Positions 17,088 through 23,917 of a stretch of 64,000 bases of DNA are shown here, piece by piece. A program made the position numbers and the translations under genes. The stretch is from assembly GCF_016811105.1 (NCBI RefSeq), contig NZ_JAFBGM010000001.1:2755621-2819620 (forward strand). Direction: 5' to 3'. The notes beneath the pieces were generated by a model. The model was not told the DNA's origin. It did not search any database and saw nothing but the letters and a program-made list of their open reading frames with translations. Source of the stretch: Aurantibacter crassamenti (lineage in GTDB: Bacteria > Bacteroidota > Bacteroidia > Flavobacteriales > Flavobacteriaceae). The number at the start of each line of letters is the position of its first letter. Positions within the stretch are counted from its first letter, which is position 1.

Positions 17088-18235
17088 AAAGTCGATTTTT
17101 TGTCTTTTTCTAATGAATCTATTAAAATTTCACGATGTGTTTCACATTTGATTAAATTTGTAACAAATGTATAATGTTCCTTATTCGTAAGAAAACGAAA
17201 TGGGATTATATTTCTTCCACTAAATTTTTGCAGCCATTTATTATTTATAAAAAGCTTGTTTTTATAGTACTTATGTTGGGTTTTGATATAGTTTTTCCAA
17301 TGTTCAGACAATATAACTTCATCTGTAATAATGTCATTCAATTTATCAAGGTCATTTAAAAAATCATCTTTCTTTTTCCCCTGCATTACTTCAATCATAG
17401 GGCTTTCTTGATGTCCTTGAATATATGGTATTAATCTGAAATCTATAACATTTTCTTTGATGATTAGTTTAACAGCTAGTCCTTTGTTCCATAGTGGCTT
17501 TCGAGGGTTATTTGGCTTTTTAAATAGAAAATTACCAAGGCCATAAAATATCGGTGCTTGATTATAATTTTCATAACCACTTACGCAATGTGTGTGATGG
17601 GCAATTACGGCATCAGCCCCACAATCAACATAGAAACGTAAAGTTTTTTGGAAATTTGGACTTGGTAAGTTATAATGTTCACGGCCGCCGTGTACAATGA
17701 CAATTACTTTATCGTTATTAATCTTTGCATTCTTAATATCATAGCTATTATTAATAGGATCCATTGGGTTGGCACCCCAATATTCACCCTGTGTGGTAGA
17801 AAATTCGTTTTCAGAAATATTTAGTATTGCTATTTTTTGATTATTTAGGTCAAAATTAAAAGCTTTTCTAGCATCGTTTAATGACTTGCCAACACCAACA
17901 TAATTGATATTTAATTTATCACATTCGTTAGTAGTCTTTTTTAAACCTTCTTGCCCATAATCTAAAATATGATTATTGGCCATTGTGAGTAAATTAAATC
18001 CGGCCTTCTTAAGTGCGCTTAAAGATTTAGGTGAGGCTTTTAAAATCGGACCAGTTTTCAGTATGGTAGAACCAACATCAGTAGTCGGGCATTCCAAATT
18101 TGTTATTGAAAATGCACAATCTTGAATGATTGGTAGAAAATCACCAAATAATTGTTGAACTTCTCCTTGCTCAGCTAATTCCTCTACTTTTTGCGCCCCA
18201 AGGTAAATATCACCTGTGACTAAAATTTCATTCAT
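17084..18235 (-). CDS. CapA/PgsA-family metallophosphatase-like protein
   Basis: A 383-residue protein of the PGA_cap (CapA) family, which has a calcineurin-like fold. Metal-ligand blocks are all present: VTGDIYLG (6-13), ITNLECP, MANNHILDYGQEGL, VIVIVHGGREHYNLPSP and ADAVIAHHTHCVSGYE, followed by FYGLGNFLF. CapA is needed for poly-gamma-glutamate capsule production, and relatives are frequent in polysaccharide loci, but the reaction is poorly known. Unlike Bacillus CapA, no signal or membrane anchor is visible, so it probably works in the cytoplasm. It is the first gene of the leftward block and overlaps the ATP-grasp gene by four bases; CapA plus ATP-grasp hints at amino-acid chemistry on the polymer. 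Confidence 0.82.
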   Translation of the reverse strand: MNEILVTGDIYLGAQKVEELAEQGEVQQLFGDFLPIIQDCAFSITNLECPTTDVGSTILKTGPILKASPKSLSALKKAGFNLLTMANNHILDYGQEGLKKTTNECDKLNINYVGVGKSLNDARKAFNFDLNNQKIAILNISENEFSTTQGEYWGANPMDPINNSYDIKNAKINNDKVIVIVHGGREHYNLPSPNFQKTLRFYVDCGADAVIAHHTHCVSGYENYNQAPIFYGLGNFLFKKPNNPRKPLWNKGLAVKLIIKENVIDFRLIPYIQGHQESPMIEVMQGKKKDDFLNDLDKLNDIITDEVILSEHWKNYIKTQHKYYKNKLFINNKWLQKFSGRNIIPFRFLTNKEHYTFVTNLIKCETHREILIDSLEKDKKSTL

Positions 18236-18327
18236 GATTCCTTTATTTTGTGTAAGATATAGTTTGAAAAATAATTTTTATTTACCATAAAAGCATTAAT
18301 ACTGATTGAGTTCGTCTTTTTATGGCT

Positions 18328-18353
18328 CAAAACTAATCTATAAATAGTATCAA
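18328..18353 (-). promoter_or_regulatory. Possible promoter of the leftward capA-wzy block
   Basis: On the minus strand a TAGTTTTG box (18328-18335) matches the Bacteroidota -7 consensus TAnnTTTG. A GTTG-like element lies upstream, but only 15 bases away where about 17-23 is usual. The box would give a leader of roughly 85 bases before capA. Suggestive only. Confidence 0.3.
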
Positions 18354-18488
18354 CGTTGGAAAAAAAAACTTATTACCAATGAAATAAAGTATTTACGATT
18401 CACTTTTATTTGTGTGAAATTTATTGAGCCTAGCAACGTTGTATAATTAGTATAGTATTTTGTAAACTATTAAACGCAAGAAGCACGA

Positions 18489-19625
18489 ATGAAATGTCTA
18501 CATATTTGTAATGATTTTTTGGGAAGTAAAGTCCATTCTCAATTATATCAAGAGTTGGACGATATGTGTGTAGAACAGCATATATTTCATCCTTTGCGGG
18601 AACATAATAAAGAAAATCCTGTAGAATTCAATTTTAAAGTCAATAGTTCAACGGTTTATTATTCAAATGTTTTAAAAAAATATCATCGAATATTTTTCAG
18701 AAATAAAATATCTTTTCTTTATCGATGTCTAAATGATTGTATTAACCTTAAAACTATTCAAGTTGTTCATGCAACAACATTGTTTAGTGATGGTGCTATT
18801 GCATTTAAATTATATAAAAAATTTAAAATCCCATATGTAGTTACAATAAGATCTACTGACTTGGAGGCCTTCGCCAAGTATCGTCCTGATTTGTTGTTTC
18901 TTGGACTAAGAATATTACAGAATGCTTCGAACATTGTTTTTATAACACAGGCATTAAAAACCAAATTTTTTAAACACTATTTTTTTCAATTTTTTAGAAA
19001 GGAATTAGTGCTAAAATCTAAGGTCATTTCGAATGGTGCTGACCAATACTGGATAGACAACAAGACTCTAAAAAGAGAGGTTAGGCCAACAAAAATAATA
19101 TATGTGGGTACTTTTCTAAAAAGAAAAAATGTGTTGACGTTAATTTCTGCTGTTCTGAAATTAAAATCAAAAATTTCAGATTTAGAATTAACAATCGTTG
19201 GGAATAATGGAGAGGAGCGGGAGCAAATTTTAAAATTAGCTGAAAATAACCCGGAAACAATTATTTTTATAGGGAACGTAAATAATAAAGATGACTTACA
19301 AGAATTATATCAATCGAATCATATTTTTGCTATGCCGTCATATGCTGAAACTTTCGGACTTGTTTATATTGAAGCATTGACACAAGGTTTGCCTATATTA
19401 TATTCTAAAAATGATGGTATTGATGGAACGTTTTTAGTGAAAGTAGGTGAGGCCGTTAACCCTAAGTCGGAAGAAGATATTACTAATGGTTTAGAAATGA
19501 TCATAAAAAACTATTCAACATATACTCTTGAGAAGTTAGATTTTTCTGAGTTTTCATGGGTAGCAATCGCCAAAAAGTATCATCAAATTTATCATCAAAT
19601 TGTAAGTGCTAAATCAAATAATTAA
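18489..19625 (+). CDS. Glycosyltransferase family 4
   Basis: A 378-residue GT-B glycosyltransferase. The donor half shows IIYVGTFLKRKNVLTLISAV, then LYQSNHIFAMPSYAETFGLV and YIEALTQGLPILYS, in which the E-x7-E pair (AETFGLVYIE) is intact. The N-terminal half has RSTDLEAFAKYRPDL, as in several capsule GT4 enzymes. No membrane segment. It is transcribed away from capA, 253 bases apart, and is followed by a 275-base spacer, so it may be a single-gene unit. Base composition is visibly more AT-rich than that of the biosynthesis genes to the left. Confidence 0.87.
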   Translation: MKCLHICNDFLGSKVHSQLYQELDDMCVEQHIFHPLREHNKENPVEFNFKVNSSTVYYSNVLKKYHRIFFRNKISFLYRCLNDCINLKTIQVVHATTLFSDGAIAFKLYKKFKIPYVVTIRSTDLEAFAKYRPDLLFLGLRILQNASNIVFITQALKTKFFKHYFFQFFRKELVLKSKVISNGADQYWIDNKTLKREVRPTKIIYVGTFLKRKNVLTLISAVLKLKSKISDLELTIVGNNGEEREQILKLAENNPETIIFIGNVNNKDDLQELYQSNHIFAMPSYAETFGLVYIEALTQGLPILYSKNDGIDGTFLVKVGEAVNPKSEEDITNGLEMIIKNYSTYTLEKLDFSEFSWVAIAKKYHQIYHQIVSAKSNN

Positions 19626-19667
19626 ATTATGATTTATATCATACAGCAACACTTACACAAAACTCTA

Positions 19668-19701
19668 TTTAAAGTAAACTCATATAATTAATATACTTTT
19701 G
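19668..19701 (+). promoter_or_regulatory. Possible promoter for the WbuB-like glycosyltransferase gene
   Basis: TACTTTTG at 19694-19701 fits the TAnnTTTG -7 box, with TTTA (one mismatch to TTTG) 22 bases upstream at 19668-19671. It would produce a leader of about 190 bases, longer than usual. Weak evidence without expression data. Confidence 0.3.
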
Positions 19702-19900
19702 CGCATCTTGTAATTCAATAAAGTACATAATCAATACTATTCGATAAGTATTAGCACGAGAAATAGCCTTTTAAGTGAGTGTAGTAGAGCTTTTAATGTA
19801 GTAAAGAACTAAAAATAGTTTCTTTAGGCGTCTTAATTAGCGATTTAAGAAACCTAAAAATTAAATTAATATTAAATCTTAATTGAAGAAATAAAATAAT

Positions 19901-21109
19901 ATGAACATTCTTTATATACACCAATACTTTCATACGCCATATCAGGCAGGTAGTACACGTTCTTATTGGATTGCCCAAGAATTAATAAAAAATGGACATA
20001 AGGTTACCATGCTCACCATGAATAAAAAAATTAACTCAAAACTAGAACGAGTTGATATTGATGGTATAAATGTAATTTATCTAAATATTTTATATGATAA
20101 CAATTCTTTTTATACAAGATTGACGACTTTTATGAAATTTGTATTTAATTCAATACCGGTTGCGCTAAAAGAAAAAGACATTGACCTTGTTATTGCTACA
20201 TCTACACCTTTAACTATAGGATTGCCAGCACTTGCGTTAAAATGGTTTAAGAAAAAACCCTATGTTTTTGAGGTGAGAGATTTGTGGCCAGAAGTACCTA
20301 TTCAAATGGGAGGTCTAAAAAATAAATTCTTAGTAAATCTGGCATTATTTTTAGAGAAAACGATTTATAAAAATGCAAAGCATATAGTCGCACTTTCACC
20401 AGGTATGTATGAAGGCGTTCTAAAAAGAAAGATATCAAAAGAAAAAGTTTCTATGATACCAAACATGTCTAAAATTGAAGAGTTCTGGGGTAGAGAAAAG
20501 AATTTAGGACTAATTAATACTTTGAATTTAAAAAAAGATTCATTTAAAGTGGTGTATTTCGGAGCTATGAACATAGCAAATGGCATGCGGTATATCATAG
20601 ATGCAGCTGAAATGTTAAATAATGAAAAAGATATTGAATTTATATTTTTAGGAGGTGGTGCATCGGAAGCCGACCTTAAAGAAAGATGTATTAAAGAGAA
20701 TTTAAAAAATGTGGTTTTCCTTGGAAACAAGCCTATGGAGGAACTTTCCGAAATTGTTAACATTTGTGATGTTTCATTGATTACGTTTCAAAACATCCCC
20801 ATTCTTGCTACCAATTCGCCGAATAAGTTATTTGACTCGCTTTCAGCTGAGAAGGCAATTATTGTAAACTCAGCAGGTTGGACCAAAGATTTGGTAGAAG
20901 ATAATGATTGTGGTTTCTATGTTGACCCAGAAAAGCCAAAAGAGCTAGCTGACAAAATTCTTTACCTAAGAGAACATCCCAACAAATGCTTAGAAATGGG
21001 AAAGAAAGCTAGAACTTTAGCAGAAACTACTTATGATAAGTCCATTCTATGCGCTCAATTTGCTGAGTTAATTAATTCTATAGAGCACCAAACTGGGCAT
21101 AGAAATTAA
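19901..21109 (+). CDS. Glycosyltransferase family 4, WbuB-like
   Basis: A 402-residue GT4 enzyme of the WbuB-like type. It starts NILYIHQYFHTPYQAGSTRS, the family's acceptor-loop signature, followed by FEVRDLWPEVPIQMGGL and LSPGMYEGVLKRKI; the donor domain includes VVYFGAMNIANGMRYIIDAA and NSPNKLFDSLSAEKAIIVN. In the WbuB group the usual second glutamate region is replaced by this N-K-x-F-D block, so its form here is normal. Enzymes of this group often transfer amino-deoxy sugars such as FucNAc, but that is not predictable here. It stands alone between spacers of 275 and 435 bases. Confidence 0.88.
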   Translation: MNILYIHQYFHTPYQAGSTRSYWIAQELIKNGHKVTMLTMNKKINSKLERVDIDGINVIYLNILYDNNSFYTRLTTFMKFVFNSIPVALKEKDIDLVIATSTPLTIGLPALALKWFKKKPYVFEVRDLWPEVPIQMGGLKNKFLVNLALFLEKTIYKNAKHIVALSPGMYEGVLKRKISKEKVSMIPNMSKIEEFWGREKNLGLINTLNLKKDSFKVVYFGAMNIANGMRYIIDAAEMLNNEKDIEFIFLGGGASEADLKERCIKENLKNVVFLGNKPMEELSEIVNICDVSLITFQNIPILATNSPNKLFDSLSAEKAIIVNSAGWTKDLVEDNDCGFYVDPEKPKELADKILYLREHPNKCLEMGKKARTLAETTYDKSILCAQFAELINSIEHQTGHRN

Positions 21110-21544
21110 AATTTATACTTTAATTTTGATTCTTACCTCGTTCGTTAATAAATGATGAAATGAAAAATTGAGTGAATATTTAAAATGTAGATTTTAGATA
21201 TAATTTATTAAGTCTCTTTGTTGATATTTATCAACATATAATAATTGCAACCTAAATTTCTTTTTTTATAGTTTTCCTTAATAAATTATAAATAAGAGAA
21301 AACTGACATTAGGCCTTCATGTTTTAATTTGTAATACTCAGCTATAATGCTGCATATCATCGATGTACAGAGAAATATAGTAAGAATTTTCTTTGTTTAA
21401 AGAAAATTTGAAATTATACATTATATTTAATTATATATAAATGTTAACTATTTAACCCTTTCCCTCATTATACTTTATAGCAAGTACAAAAAGTACCATT
21501 GAAAATTTTAATATATGATTCGAATTCAAGATAAACACTAGAAT
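21110..21544 (+). other. Gene-free AT-rich spacer
   Basis: About 435 bases between two glycosyltransferase genes. No open frame of note, no strong terminator and no full TAnnTTTG promoter match were found. A short inverted repeat (TTTCTTT with AAAGAAA, around 21388-21405) is present but is unremarkable in DNA this AT-rich. Confidence 0.4.
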
Positions 21545-22762
21545 ATGAATATTTTAATAATTGCAAATTATGCTATTTTGCCAGGTGAAAAAGGAAATTG
21601 TCGGTTCCACTATTTAGCTAATCTATTTGCTGAACAGGGACATTCAGTTATATTACTTACTTCTTCATTTGCACATCGAACAAAAACTCAAAGAAATGAA
21701 ATAGATGTAAATAAGTTAATTAAAGGGAAATTTAATATAAAATTAATTTATGAGCCTGGTTATGAAAGTCATTTAGGGTTAAGAAGAATACTAAGTCATA
21801 ATCAGTTTGGTATTAACTTAAAGAAAGCGTTGAAGAATTATGTACAGTTTCCTGATGCAATATATTTTTCTTTCCCCACATTTAGTTCTGCTAGTATTGC
21901 CTCAAAGTTTGCTAAAAAAAATCATATTCCTTCTGTTATAGATATCATTGATATTTGGCCTGAGGCTTTGCGTTCAGTAATTAAGCTCCCTTCTTTTCTC
22001 TTCAATTTTTTGGTTTTACCATTTACCTTGCGGGCTAATAGTATTTATAAAGCTGCGGGAGCAATAGTAGGTGTCTCTAAAACATATGTTGATAGAGCAC
22101 ATGTAGTAAATAATAAGGTTCCTATACTACCTGTATTTTTAGGGGCCGATTTAGAAATTTTTGACAGTTATAAGTTTACAAGTATCAAGAAGGACGGAGA
22201 AATTTGGCTGATTTATATTGGGTGTTTGAGCTACAGCTATGACATTGCGACAGTTTTACGTGCTTTAGTTATACTAAATAACGAACATAAAATTTCTCAG
22301 TTAAAAGTTAAGATTTTAGGATCCGGACCTCAAAGGGAAGAACTTGAGAGAATTGCAATACGTAATAAATTACCTGTTGAGTTTGTTGGGTTTGTAGAAT
22401 ATCCAGTTATGGTTAACTATCTGAAAAATTCAGATATTGCACTTAGTGCCATAGTAAAAGGAGCACAACAAAGTATAACTTATAAAATTGGCGATTATGT
22501 TTCTGCTGGTTTACCCATATTAAATAGTAGTGAAAATGATGAATTTAAAAATATAATTGATTCCCAAAAATTAGGTTTTAATTATCTTGCTGGTAAAGAG
22601 AAGGATCTTTCTAATAAAATTTTAAAACTTATTAGTCATAGAAAAAAAATGAAACTTTATGGGGAAAACTCAAGAAGAATTGCGGAACGTCATTTTAATC
22701 GTAAATCAACAAATATGAAAATAGTTGGATTGGTAGAGCAGCTTGTTGAAGAAAAAGTTTAA
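21545..22762 (+). CDS. Glycosyltransferase family 4
   Basis: A 405-residue GT-B glycosyltransferase. The start NILIIANYAILPGEKGNCRF and VIDIIDIWPEALRSVIKLP match the acceptor half of polysaccharide GT4 enzymes; the donor half has WLIYIGCLSYSYDIATVLRA, VKILGSGPQREELERIA and QSITYKIGDYVSAGLPILNS. It resembles the upstream WbuB-like enzyme in layout (I-W-P-E motif, K-x-G-D-Y instead of the E-x7-E second glutamate). Presumed cytoplasmic. It is 66 bases from the following GT2 gene, so the two may share a transcript. Specificity unknown. Confidence 0.85.
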   Translation: MNILIIANYAILPGEKGNCRFHYLANLFAEQGHSVILLTSSFAHRTKTQRNEIDVNKLIKGKFNIKLIYEPGYESHLGLRRILSHNQFGINLKKALKNYVQFPDAIYFSFPTFSSASIASKFAKKNHIPSVIDIIDIWPEALRSVIKLPSFLFNFLVLPFTLRANSIYKAAGAIVGVSKTYVDRAHVVNNKVPILPVFLGADLEIFDSYKFTSIKKDGEIWLIYIGCLSYSYDIATVLRALVILNNEHKISQLKVKILGSGPQREELERIAIRNKLPVEFVGFVEYPVMVNYLKNSDIALSAIVKGAQQSITYKIGDYVSAGLPILNSSENDEFKNIIDSQKLGFNYLAGKEKDLSNKILKLISHRKKMKLYGENSRRIAERHFNRKSTNMKIVGLVEQLVEEKV

Positions 22763-22828
22763 ACAATCTTTGACATAAAATAAATTTGAACGTGCAAGCA
22801 AAATAAAGTATGGAATCATTTTCTATAC

Positions 22829-23734
22829 ATGCATGAAATAAATAGTAATACTATTTTTCTTATGAAAAAAGTCAGTGTTATAATTCCCCATTACAATTCT
22901 AAAGACAGCCTAGTCGTAATGCTAAATTCTATACCCAATGAGAATTGGATAGAAACAATAGTTATAGATGATAATAGTGATTTTGAAATATCAATCCTTG
23001 AAAAGGATTATAAGTTCGTTAAATTTTTAAAAGTTAGCAAAAGTAAAAAAGGCGCGGGTGCAGCTAGAAATCTAGGCTTAAGCAATGCAACTGGCGATTA
23101 TGTGCTATTTGCTGATGCAGATGATTATTTCACAAAGGATGCTTTTGAAAGTGTTAAAAAACAACTTTTAAGTGACTACGAAGTTATTTACTTTAAGCCT
23201 ACAAGTATATATCCGAATACAGGTGCTATTGCAAATCGTCACATACCAACGTGTTTATTAATTGATGATTTTATAAAATACAAGAAGAAAGAAATATTCT
23301 TAAAATTTTATGAACCCGTTAGTAAACTCATTAGTTTAAGTCTTATTCATGAAAAAAATATCAAATTTGAGGAAGTTACTGCATCAAACGATGTGCTTTT
23401 TTCTTTGCAAGTTGCCTATTATTCAGAAGCAATATCTATTTGTACTGATGTAATTTATGTGATTACGGATACTGAAAATTCACTAACAAAACAGACTAGT
23501 GAGTTTATTTTAGATTGTAGGTTTGATTCAATGGTTCGTTACAATGAATTTCTAAAATCAAAAGGATTGTACCAATATCAGGGCGCAATGTTTATGCATT
23601 TATGGAATGTAAAACGGTTTGGAATTAATAAGGTTTTAAATCGTTATTTATATTGCAAACGAAATAAATATCCTGTTTTTTATAATTTGAAACATATGTT
23701 GCGAATATTTAAGAATGTTCTAGCAAAAAATTAA
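22829..23734 (+). CDS. Glycosyltransferase family 2
   Basis: A 301-residue GT-A glycosyltransferase. VSVIIPHYNSKDSLVVMLNS opens the nucleotide-binding fold; GAGAARNLGLSNATGDYVLF leads into the metal-binding ADADDYF; TASNDVLFSLQVAYYSE corresponds to the catalytic region. Translation may instead begin at the ATG at 22862, which places the GT2 start (MKKVSVIIP) right at the N-terminus as in most relatives and gives 290 residues; the sequence does not settle which is used. It is the last gene of the plus-strand glycosyltransferase group and converges on the lipoprotein gene to its right. Confidence 0.86.
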   Translation: MHEINSNTIFLMKKVSVIIPHYNSKDSLVVMLNSIPNENWIETIVIDDNSDFEISILEKDYKFVKFLKVSKSKKGAGAARNLGLSNATGDYVLFADADDYFTKDAFESVKKQLLSDYEVIYFKPTSIYPNTGAIANRHIPTCLLIDDFIKYKKKEIFLKFYEPVSKLISLSLIHEKNIKFEEVTASNDVLFSLQVAYYSEAISICTDVIYVITDTENSLTKQTSEFILDCRFDSMVRYNEFLKSKGLYQYQGAMFMHLWNVKRFGINKVLNRYLYCKRNKYPVFYNLKHMLRIFKNVLAKN

Positions 23735-23917
23735 ATTTAAAATGACTATTATACTTTTAAGTATCTCTACAAACCCCATCTATTTAAAAGTAGAATTGAT
23801 TAAATCCTAAATTGTCTGATTTTTTTTTAAATATTTAAACTTTATTTAAAAAGTAAATTTAAATGGTTCAACATAAAAAATGTATCCATACTTATTTGTA
23901 AGTGCTTCAATATCATT

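Noticed and set aside
18437..18462. Promoter for the first plus-strand glycosyltransferase (TTG with TATTTTG)
   Set aside because: The box is one base short of TAnnTTTG, so it does not meet the consensus.
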